DNA of 12,868 nucleotides, from NCBI GenBank assembly GCA_019239815.1, contig JAFAZL010000074.1, forward strand, positions 1 through 12,868. The letters run 5' to 3'. Under the pieces are notes generated by a model. The model saw only the letters and a program-made list of their open reading frames with translations, had not been told where the DNA came from and did not search any database. Shown one piece after another: positions 1 through 5,358 of this stretch (the first letter of the stretch is position 1; every line of letters begins with the position of its first letter). Origin of the DNA: Acidobacteriota bacterium. Its GTDB lineage: Bacteria; Acidobacteriota; Terriglobia; Acidoferrales; UBA7541. Both the position numbers and the translations under genes were made by a program.

Positions 1-64
1 AGCGTTTTTGCGCGTTCGACCTTACGTCTATGTTACGGACGCGGCGGGGCTGATGTTTCAGTGA
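1..64 (+). CDS. possible C-terminal end of an unidentified gene (partial)
   Basis: Reading from base 2, an open frame gives about 20 residues (AFLRVRPYVYVTDAAGLMFQ) ending at a TGA at 62-64. The third codon positions are mostly G or C (13 of 20), as in the real genes here, whereas the other two + frames look less gene-like. The fragment is too short to assign to a family. It would be the gene upstream of aroA. The low confidence reflects the length: an open frame of this size can occur by chance at this GC content. Confidence 0.3.
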   Translation, partial: AFLRVRPYVYVTDAAGLMFQ

Positions 65-190
65 TTCGGGATGTTGTTCGCGGGGCAAACTGTACTGGGG
101 AACAGTTACAGACTTGAAACATTTTGGACGGAAAACGGAAGTGCGGCGGGTCGATGAGTTCGAGAAAAGAAGGAGTGGGAGAAAAGCTAA

Positions 191-269
191 CGCCGAGACG
201 CAGAGTGCGCTGAGGCGCGCGGAGATTTTGGAGGAAGCGAACGAAAGTGCAGAGGGTGGATTCGCGGAG
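191..269 (+). repeat. CGCNGAG short-motif cluster in the spacer upstream of aroA
   Basis: The spacer 65-322 has no convincing gene. It is unusually purine-rich on the + strand and contains the heptamer CGCNGAG at 191, 199, 208 and 218, with N = C, A, T and G in turn, plus a fifth copy at 263-269. A 70-codon open frame from a TTG at 114 to the TGA at 324-326 crosses it, but its composition is low-complexity and it resembles no family, so it is not called. The repeat has no assigned function. Confidence 0.45.
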
Positions 270-306
270 CGTTGTGGCGCCGAAAATGGGAGGTCTGACT
301 GCGGCG

Positions 307-315
307 TGATAAAAT
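307..315 (+). promoter_or_regulatory. extended -10 promoter of aroA, probably leaderless
   Basis: TGATAAAAT reads as an extended -10 (TG at 307-308, hexamer TAAAAT at 310-315). Exactly 7 nt (316-322) separate the hexamer from the GTG start of aroA at 323, which puts the expected transcription start on the start codon. No Shine-Dalgarno sequence lies between them and no good -35 is visible 17 bp upstream. The same geometry occurs before the genes at 8329 and 9287. Confidence 0.5.
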
Positions 316-322
316 CGGCGGC

Positions 323-1633
323 GTGAAAAAACAGATTATTCATCCAGCCAGGGTTTTGAGCGGGGGAGTTGCGCCTCCGGGAGATAAATCGATCTCGCAT
401 CGCTACGCGATGCTTTCGGCGTTGGCCGAGGGCACGAGCGAGCTGCGCCATTTTGCCTTGGCGGCGGATTGTCATAGCACGCTGGATTGCATGAGCGCGC
501 TCGGCGCGAGCGTGAAGGTTGAGAAAGACGTTGTGAAGGTGACGGGGCGCGGCGCGGAAGGATTGAAGTCGAGTTGGCGCGCGCTGGATGCGGGAAATTC
601 GGGTACGACGATTCGGCTGCTGACGGGGATTCTCGCGGGGCAGAGATTTACGACGAAGCTGAGCGGCGATGCTTCGATTCAAAAGCGGCCGATGGGACGC
701 GTCGTATCGCCGCTGCGGCAAATGGGCGCGGATATTCGCGCGCGCGAAGACAATTTTGCGCCGCTGGAAATTCACGGGACGAAGTTGCGTGGAATTCACT
801 ACAAGATGCCGATGGCGAGTGCGCAGGTGAAGTCGGCGGTGCTGCTGGCGGGATTGTTTGCGGAAGGCGCGACGTCGGTGACGGAGCCGGTGCTGACTCG
901 CGATCACACGGAGTTGGCGCTGGAGGAGTTTGGCATGCCCGTCGAGAAAGACGGGACGACGATCACGGTGCGCGGCGCGGGCGGCAACGGGAGCGGGCCG
1001 AAATTGCAGGCACGGACCATCGATGTGCCGGGCGATATTTCGTCGGCGGTATTTTTCATAGCGGCGGCGTCGATGTTTTCGGACTCGAGCCTCATGATTC
1101 ACAACGTGGGATTGAATCCAACGCGGACGGGAATTCTGGATGTGTTTTCGCAGATGGGCGCGTCGTTGCAGGTGATGTCGCTGAAGAGCGCGCACGGGGA
1201 AGTGGTCGGCGATCTGGCGGTGAAGGGGACTTCACTGAAGGGTGGCGTGATCGAAAAGGAGCAGGTGCCGCTGGTGATCGATGAGCTGCCGATGCTGGCG
1301 GCGCTTGGGCCGTACACGGAAGAAGGAATCGAGATTCGCGACGCGGCTGAGTTGCGCGTGAAAGAGAGCGATCGGATCGCGGCGCTCGCGGAGAATTTGC
1401 GGCGGATGGGCGCGACCGTCGAAGAGCGAAAAGATGGATTGAAAGTCGCGGGGCGAGCGGCGGGGAAATTGCACGGCGCGGAGATTGAGCCGCACGGTGA
1501 TCATCGGATCGCGATGGCGTTTGCGGTGGCGGCGCTGGGGGCGGAGGGCGAAACGACGATCCGCGATGCGGATTGCGCGGGGGTTTCGTATCCGACGTTT
1601 TATGAGGATTTGGAGCGGGTGGCGGAGCGCTAG
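323..1633 (+). CDS. aroA: 3-phosphoshikimate 1-carboxyvinyltransferase (EPSP synthase)
   Basis: Cytosolic enzyme of the shikimate pathway that transfers enolpyruvyl from PEP to shikimate-3-phosphate. At 436 residues it is full length for the family and made of two similar beta/alpha domains. Visible motifs are GDKSISHR (Lys22), GNSGTTIR near residue 92, GDASIQKRPM, SAQVKSA, RDHTE, NPTRTG, VIDELPM (catalytic Asp) and ELRVKESDR, with HGDHRIAM near the C-terminus. The combination of RDHTE, SAQ-x-K and N-P-T-R resembles class II enzymes (CP4 and Gram-positive type), not the E. coli type. The glyphosate-loop position holds Gly (N-S-G-T), not the Ala of CP4, so tolerance cannot be assumed. The start is GTG at 323: it gives the expected N-terminus and sits 7 nt after an extended -10. 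It is convergent with the regulator gene at 1705-2619. Confidence 0.97.
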   Translation: MKKQIIHPARVLSGGVAPPGDKSISHRYAMLSALAEGTSELRHFALAADCHSTLDCMSALGASVKVEKDVVKVTGRGAEGLKSSWRALDAGNSGTTIRLLTGILAGQRFTTKLSGDASIQKRPMGRVVSPLRQMGADIRAREDNFAPLEIHGTKLRGIHYKMPMASAQVKSAVLLAGLFAEGATSVTEPVLTRDHTELALEEFGMPVEKDGTTITVRGAGGNGSGPKLQARTIDVPGDISSAVFFIAAASMFSDSSLMIHNVGLNPTRTGILDVFSQMGASLQVMSLKSAHGEVVGDLAVKGTSLKGGVIEKEQVPLVIDELPMLAALGPYTEEGIEIRDAAELRVKESDRIAALAENLRRMGATVEERKDGLKVAGRAAGKLHGAEIEPHGDHRIAMAFAVAALGAEGETTIRDADCAGVSYPTFYEDLERVAER

Positions 1634-1667
1634 GGCGAGGACGGGTTAGCCAAGACGCGCCGAGGGC

Positions 1668-1688
1668 GGGGCCCTTCGAAGCTCAGGG
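1668..1688 (+). repeat. short intergenic hairpin with CCTTCG...GCTCAGG core
   Basis: CCCT (1672-1675) can pair with AGGG (1685-1688) around TCGAAGCTC, and CTTCGAAG (1674-1681) is itself a perfect 8-bp palindrome. An outer GGGGC (1668-1672) could pair with GCCCC (1701-1705). The core CCTTCG...GCTCAGG recurs in the hairpin at 3415-3431, and both lie between convergent genes. It may act as a termination or end-processing signal, or be a small dispersed repeat. No T-tract follows. Confidence 0.4.
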
Positions 1689-1689
1689 T

Positions 1690-1719
1690 AAACAAGCGGC
1701 GCCCCTACAAAGCTTGTTT
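1690..1719. terminator. inverted repeat at the convergent gene ends, possible bidirectional terminator
   Basis: AAACAAGC (1690-1697) and GCTTGTTT (1712-1719) form an 8-bp stem with a 14-nt loop. The repeat spans the stop codon of the minus-strand regulator gene and lies 57 nt after the aroA stop. Four T residues end the right arm on the + strand and three end the left arm's complement on the minus strand. The long loop and AT-rich stem make it weaker than a textbook intrinsic terminator. Confidence 0.35.
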
Positions 1720-2619
1720 TAGTGCCGCGGCGACTTTGGTTGCGATGTCGTCCTGTACCCAGAGAATGTCGTTGAACGAGCGATCGTAGGTTTCGGTCCA
1801 CATGACGTAGCCGTTGTCGGCGCGAATGAGACGCGCGGCGACGCGAACGCGCGAACCGGATTTGCGTACGCTTCCATCCAGCAGGTAAATCACACCTAAA
1901 TTTTTGGCGAGATCGGCGACGGGGATTTGTCGGCCTTTGTAGTAGAAAGAGGCGGTCGCGGACGGGACCATGAGCTCAGGAATTTTGCTGAGCTTGTCGA
2001 TGAGTTCTTCGGTCATGCCGTCGGCGAAAGTTTCTTCGACCATTCCTTCCGTGAGGTCGAGGAAGGGGACGACGGCGATGGATTTTTCGGGCTGTTGCGC
2101 GGTGGCGGTGGTTTGTGGCGAGGCGGAGACGGAGCTGTTGCCGGAGTGCAGCAGCGAGAGGATTGCAAGGGCTGCGCAGAGGGCTGCTGCGATGGCTACG
2201 GCGAGGCCGGCGCGGATGCGGCTCGCACCTGGTGCGGGCGAGATTTCATGGGCAGGGTTTTGGGTGGGAGGCTGCGGCTCTTGGAAGTTTGGCAAGCGGC
2301 GGACTTTCGCGACGAGCCGGTAGCCGAGTCGAGGGACCGTTTCGATGTACCTCGGTTGCTTGGCGTCGTCGCCGAGTTGGCGGCGAAGCGAGGTCATTGC
2401 CTGATAGACGGAGTCGGAGCTGACGGCGACGTCGCCCCATCCCCGATTCAGGAGTTCGTCGATGCTTACGACTTCGCCGGGGCGCTCGGCAAGGCAAAGC
2501 AATAGCCGCATCGATCGAACTTCCAATCGGATGGTCTGGCCTTCGCGGGTGATTTCACCCGAAGAGGGATCGACCAGCCAATCGCCGATGAGTAATTTGT
2601 TGGGTTGCGGCGGTTCCAT
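1705..2619 (-). CDS. CadC/ToxR-like transmembrane winged-helix regulator with TolB-like sensor domain
   Basis: A predicted one-component regulator of about 304 residues. Residues 8-105 form an OmpR/PhoB-type winged helix: it has the start GDWLVDPSSGEI, the recognition region SVYQAMTSLRRQLGDD, and the wing YIETVPRLGYRLV. A proline-rich linker leads to one membrane helix at about 137-158 (IRAGLAVAIAAALCAALAIL). Residues 178-304 match the TolB N-terminal-like domain found in such regulators (SIAVVPFLDL, FADGMTEELIDKLSKI, LDGSVRKSGSRVRVAARLI). Family relatives often continue into TPR repeats, but here the protein stops just after this domain. The start is uncertain: ATG at 2619 is preferred, TTG at 2634 would add five residues, and neither has a good ribosome site. 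The signal sensed is unknown. The gene is divergent from the membrane protein at 2891. Confidence 0.87.
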   Translation of the reverse strand: MEPPQPNKLLIGDWLVDPSSGEITREGQTIRLEVRSMRLLLCLAERPGEVVSIDELLNRGWGDVAVSSDSVYQAMTSLRRQLGDDAKQPRYIETVPRLGYRLVAKVRRLPNFQEPQPPTQNPAHEISPAPGASRIRAGLAVAIAAALCAALAILSLLHSGNSSVSASPQTTATAQQPEKSIAVVPFLDLTEGMVEETFADGMTEELIDKLSKIPELMVPSATASFYYKGRQIPVADLAKNLGVIYLLDGSVRKSGSRVRVAARLIRADNGYVMWTETYDRSFNDILWVQDDIATKVAAALKQAL

Positions 2620-2681
2620 CGGGTTGTTCTTCAACGAAACGCAGATCGCTTCCGTTTCTTAGACGGAGCGGATGCGGGGGG

Positions 2682-2687
2682 ATTATA
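2682..2687 (-). promoter_or_regulatory. -10 box of the winged-helix regulator gene
   Basis: The minus strand reads a perfect TATAAT (2687 to 2682) in an otherwise GC-rich spacer. The expected start of transcription near 2675 gives a leader of roughly 55 nt to the ATG at 2619. No convincing -35 stands 16-18 bp upstream, where the best match is GGTTTT, so activation by a bound protein is plausible. Confidence 0.5.
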
Positions 2688-2710
2688 CCCGCGCGCGATT
2701 CGGAAAACCG

Positions 2711-2771
2711 TCACACGATTGTCCATTCGCGTGATTTCAGAACAATTCAGCGGGATTCAGGGGAGGGTCAG
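2711..2771. promoter_or_regulatory. candidate operator: dyad plus tandem TTCAG repeats
   Basis: Two structures lie in the divergent spacer. TCACACG (2711-2717) and CGCGTGA (2728-2734) form an imperfect dyad (6 of 7) with a 10-bp gap. TTCAG then occurs at 2736-2740, 2746-2750 and 2756-2760, an exact 10-bp pitch, with a partial TCAG at 2768-2771. Regulators of the OmpR/PhoB fold commonly bind direct repeats about one helical turn apart, so this is the natural candidate site for the adjacent winged-helix protein. That link is inferred from position and spacing only. Confidence 0.4.
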
Positions 2772-2831
2772 GACTTCGTGCTGGCCTTGGCGGTAGCGTG
2801 CAGGGCGTTTGTGCTGGTGGAGCGCAAAGGC

Positions 2832-2855
2832 CCGCGGTCTGGAAGGCGACCGCGG
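2832..2855. repeat. GC-rich perfect hairpin upstream of the membrane protein gene
   Basis: CCGCGGTC (2832-2839) and GACCGCGG (2848-2855) are perfect 8-bp inverted arms around an 8-nt loop, followed by CTACA. It lies 36 nt before the start at 2891, so it would fold in the 5' leader or form part of a dispersed palindromic repeat. A similar arrangement precedes the permease gene (11924-11960). No function can be read from it. Confidence 0.45.
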
Positions 2856-2890
2856 CTACAGGGTGGTTACCCAGAGTTAGGAGAATGAGG

Positions 2891-3382
2891 ATGAGCGTTG
2901 CTGGTGAATTAGCGGGGCGCGGAAATGTGTTGGCGCGACAAGGGCCAGGAAGTCCGGTGGTGGCAATCGGGATGGCGGGGCTTGTGGCGGGGACCCTGGA
3001 TATCCTGCAGGCCTCCATCTTGTTTGGGTGGCACATTCCTAAGGTCATTGCGGCTGGGCTGCTGGGGCCGGCAGTGATTCGGGGAGGAGGAACGGGGATC
3101 TATTTGCTGGGCTTGGTGCTGCATTACTTCATCGCTTGTTCGGCTGCTGCGATTTTTTATGGAACGAGCCGGCGGCTGCGGTTTATGACGGAGCATTGGG
3201 TGGTGTGCGGCTTGTTTTTCGGGATGGCGGTGGAGTTGGTGATGGGTTACATCGTGCTGCCGCTATCGGCTTTGCATGCGCGCGGGCCATATCACTTGCA
3301 GGATGTGCTGCTTGGATTCGGCGTGCACATGGTGGTCGTGGGATTGCCGATTGCAGGTTGCGTGCGGAAGTTCGGCGAGTGA
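2891..3382 (+). CDS. small four-helix inner membrane protein of unknown function
   Basis: About 163 residues, with four hydrophobic stretches: VVAIGMAGLVAGTLDIL, a region around GTGIYLLGLVLHYFIACSAAAIFY, HWVVCGLFFGMAVELVMGYIV and VLLGFGVHMVVVGLPIAG. I recognise the general pattern of unnamed bacterial membrane proteins with a GTLDI motif in helix 1, a GLxxHYFIA segment and VLPLSA, but cannot name a family with confidence. The start chosen is ATG at 2891, because AGGAG (2879-2883) stands 7 nt before it. The ATG at 2885 would be only 1 nt from that site, and an open frame back to 2798 has non-membrane, non-family sequence. It is divergent from the winged-helix regulator, which may control it. 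Confidence 0.72.
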   Translation: MSVAGELAGRGNVLARQGPGSPVVAIGMAGLVAGTLDILQASILFGWHIPKVIAAGLLGPAVIRGGGTGIYLLGLVLHYFIACSAAAIFYGTSRRLRFMTEHWVVCGLFFGMAVELVMGYIVLPLSALHARGPYHLQDVLLGFGVHMVVVGLPIAGCVRKFGE

Positions 3383-3406
3383 GCAGGCGGTTGTGCTGAT
3401 GCTACG

Positions 3407-3439
3407 GCTGAGATCCTTCGCTTCGCTCAGGATGTCAGC
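3407..3439. repeat. intergenic hairpin between convergent genes
   Basis: GCTGA (3407-3411) pairs with TCAGC (3435-3439) and ATCCT (3413-3417) with AGGAT (3429-3433), interrupted by one G/G mismatch, around the loop TCGCTTCGCTC. It lies in the 127-bp spacer between the membrane protein gene (ends 3382) and the DUF4097 gene (ends 3510). Its core CCTTCG...GCTCAGG is shared with the element at 1672-1688, also between convergent genes. A dispersed palindrome or a rho-independent-like end structure without T-tract are both possible. Confidence 0.5.
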
Positions 3440-3509
3440 GCTCGCTGCCCCTTGTTGACGCCGTGAAGGCAGTTAAATCCCGCCTTGCCTTTACCTGCTT
3501 GTCGCGGTG

Positions 3510-4844
3510 TCAGTTCTTGTGGATGGAGATGGAGCCGTACGTTGTGTGCAGCGTGATCTTGGGGCCGCGGCCGTTGCCGTAGTGCCCTTCGAGGTGCGAG
3601 TCGCCGCCTTCGGTGGTGGTTTTTTTCAGGGAGTCGGATTCGAATTCGGAGTCGATGTCGCCGGAGTGGCAGTCGGCTACGACCTGGAAGTTGGAATTTT
3701 CGGGCATCGAGATCGAGATGCTAGCGGACGCGTTGGTGATGTCGATGTCGTCCTTCGGCGGCGATGAGAAGCGGAGTTCGATGTTGCCGTTGCGGTTGTC
3801 GATTTTGACTTTGCCGCCGGGGTTCTCGACGTTGATCTCTTCTTCGTGCGTGCGGAGGATCATGTTGCCCGGCGCGTCGACGATTTCCATGTTGCCGGAA
3901 CCGGCTTCCATGTGACCGCTGAGCTGCGAAAGCGTGAGGTCGGTACGCCGCGAAACGAAGCGCACGCCTTTGCCGATTTTTTCGGCGCGTATGGGCCCAA
4001 CGAATTCCCCGTTGATGGTGAAATTTCCCGTGGCATCAGTGACATCGATGCTGCCGCCCGTGCCGGCAACGCGCACGTCACCTTTTGTGCCGGTGACTTT
4101 GGCGTCGCCGCGACGCATGTCGAGATTGACGTCGCCGTTGGTGCTGCGGATGTCGATGTCGCCATTGCCGGAATTGATGGCGAGCGACGTACCCATGTCG
4201 GATACCGTGATGTCGCCCTTTTCATTGCGGACGGTGACCGCGGACTTGGTGGGTACGACGACGTCCATGTCGACACTGACGCGCGAATTACCGTTCGTGG
4301 GTTGCACATCCCAGCCATCGCCGTTTTGCACGATTTCGACGCCGGATCCGCCGGCGAGGCGATCGGCATCGCGTTGATTCCAGGTGCGGACATTTTTCTT
4401 GCCGTTGACTCGAATCTCGGCTTCGCTGCTGGAGCGGACGCTGATGTCGCCGTGTGTACCGCGAACCGTAATGCGAGCGTTTGCGGGAACGGGCTTCGGC
4501 GCAACATCGAGATCGACGGCGGTGGTATCGCCCATCATGTCGGGGAAGTGTTCTTTCACGCCCTCGACGCCAGCGACGATGCCGACGAGCGCGAGCAGGC
4601 CGAGGACGAGAAAAACTTCGCCTGGAGTGATGCGTGAACCGCCCGGATCGCCGCCCGCGGAACGCGCGGCGGTACGCTCGTAGAGTTTGAGCGCGCCCCA
4701 AATGATCAAGAGCAAAGGCCACCAATGGACGAAGAGCTGGCCGAGTTCAAATCCGCGATAGTTGTGGAGCAGCAGCAGGACGCCGATGATGATGAGAATC
4801 AGGCCGCTGAAAACGCTGCTGCCGCGGGCGCGACCGTTCGCCAT
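3510..4844 (-). CDS. LiaF-like membrane protein with DUF4097 beta-rich domain
   Basis: This 444-residue protein is the last gene of the sigma-factor cluster. Residues 10-58 are a two-helix LiaI/LiaF-like (DUF5668-type) hairpin, with IGVLLLLHNYRGF, then a loop, then HWWPLLLIIWGALKLY. A third helix lies at about 74-94 (TPGEVFLVLGLLALVGIVAG). From about residue 125 to the end are short beta-strand repeats with recurring Gly-Asp turns (GDISVRS, GDITVSD, GDIDIRS, GDVNLDM, GDVRVAG, GNIELRFS), typical of DUF4097/adhesin-like putative right-handed beta structures. The large domain probably lies outside the membrane, but topology with three helices is not certain. It starts 5 nt after the stop of the upstream gene, so translation is probably coupled. 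In Lia systems related proteins act in envelope stress; the same role here is inference. Confidence 0.88.
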   Translation of the reverse strand: MANGRARGSSVFSGLILIIIGVLLLLHNYRGFELGQLFVHWWPLLLIIWGALKLYERTAARSAGGDPGGSRITPGEVFLVLGLLALVGIVAGVEGVKEHFPDMMGDTTAVDLDVAPKPVPANARITVRGTHGDISVRSSSEAEIRVNGKKNVRTWNQRDADRLAGGSGVEIVQNGDGWDVQPTNGNSRVSVDMDVVVPTKSAVTVRNEKGDITVSDMGTSLAINSGNGDIDIRSTNGDVNLDMRRGDAKVTGTKGDVRVAGTGGSIDVTDATGNFTINGEFVGPIRAEKIGKGVRFVSRRTDLTLSQLSGHMEAGSGNMEIVDAPGNMILRTHEEEINVENPGGKVKIDNRNGNIELRFSSPPKDDIDITNASASISISMPENSNFQVVADCHSGDIDSEFESDSLKKTTTEGGDSHLEGHYGNGRGPKITLHTTYGSISIHKN

Positions 4845-4849
4845 GGAGG

Positions 4850-5161
4850 TTACTGTCCTTGGCCCGGATACGGGCTCTGATACTGATTCTGCGTCTGGCT
4901 AGGCGCGGCAGGCGGCGGAGCGACCGGCGGATTTGCAGACGGCGCGTTAACGTTGATGTGGCCATCCATTGGTGCGAGCGACGAGGCGAGGAGAATCGCG
5001 CCGATGACGACGAGGATTACGGGATAGGTGTTGCTGAAGTCAAAGTAGCCGCCGCGCATCTGCTGGAGAAGGAAGAGCACGCCGACAGTGACGATGACGG
5101 CTGGGCCGACGAGGGCGCGGATCGTGCATCGTGCGCAACGGCATCGGGGATTGTCGCTCAT
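4850..5161 (-). CDS. small LiaF-like (DUF5668-type) membrane protein
   Basis: A 103-residue protein with an N-terminal CRCARC cysteine cluster (Cys7, 9, 12), then a two-helix hairpin at about 18-62 (GPAVIVTVGVLFLLQQMRGG, then YPVILVVIGAILLASS) like those in its two cluster neighbours, and a proline/glutamine-rich tail (NPPVAPPPAAPSQTQ). The start ATG has GGAG (5170-5167) 5 nt upstream on the minus strand, within a longer GAGGAG. It is followed after 5 nt by the DUF4097 gene and preceded by a 197-bp spacer with two inverted repeats. A role in the envelope-stress cluster is inferred from context, and no enzymatic function is expected. Confidence 0.85.
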   Translation of the reverse strand: MSDNPRCRCARCTIRALVGPAVIVTVGVLFLLQQMRGGYFDFSNTYPVILVVIGAILLASSLAPMDGHINVNAPSANPPVAPPPAAPSQTQNQYQSPYPGQGQ

Positions 5162-5170
5162 CTTTGCTCC

Positions 5171-5187
5171 TCAGTGCTTCGCACTGA
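5171..5187 (-). promoter_or_regulatory. GCGAAGC mini-hairpin abutting the ribosome site
   Basis: On the minus strand TCAGTGC and GCACTGA form a perfect 7-bp stem closed by a GAA loop, making the GCGAAGC core known for very stable mini-hairpins. The stem ends directly against GGAG (5170-5167) of the gene starting at 5161. Such a hairpin could protect or mark the 5' end of a processed message, or modulate ribosome access. Which one cannot be told from sequence. Confidence 0.4.
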
Positions 5188-5328
5188 TGAAAACCTTATT
5201 TCAGCGGCTAGAACCGCCGGGTCTTGCGATTCCTTTTTCGTCGAGAAGACAGCAGACCAGAAACCATCTTCTGCCAATGCGAAAAAAATTTCGGCGACCA
5301 ATTCCATCTTGAATCCTGATACGCAGCG

Positions 5329-5354
5329 AACGTCAATTTTGTTGCGTTGACGTT
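5329..5354. repeat. 8-bp inverted repeat just after a stop codon
   Basis: AACGTCAA (5329-5336) and TTGACGTT (5347-5354) are perfect arms around a 10-nt loop, 4 nt downstream of the minus-strand stop at 5359. No T-tract follows at once, so this is a weak terminator candidate. The arm at 5336-5331 also reads TTGACG on the minus strand and could be a -35 for an internal promoter, but the sequence 17 bp further (TTCAAG) is a poor -10. Confidence 0.3.
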
Positions 5355-5358
5355 GCGA

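Noticed and set aside
114..326. 70-codon open frame from a TTG start overlapping the aroA start
   Set aside because: Low-complexity Arg/Glu/Ala-rich translation from a purine-rich spacer, no family resemblance, no ribosome site.
574..1284. 236-codon + strand frame inside aroA
   Set aside because: Out-of-frame shadow of aroA, dominated by Arg, Gly, Ala and Asp.
2798..2890. N-terminal extension of the small membrane protein gene
   Set aside because: It would translate the 2832-2855 hairpin and skip the good AGGAG site that serves the ATG at 2891.
3846..4637. 263-codon + strand open frame opposite the DUF4097 gene
   Set aside because: Mirror of a strongly supported coding region; long antisense frames are expected at this GC content and codon bias.
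5313..5336. Internal promoter before the 103-residue LiaF-like gene (TTGACG as -35)
   Set aside because: The sequence 17 bp downstream (TTCAAG) is a poor -10, and TTGACG is part of an inverted repeat; kept only as a remark on that repeat.
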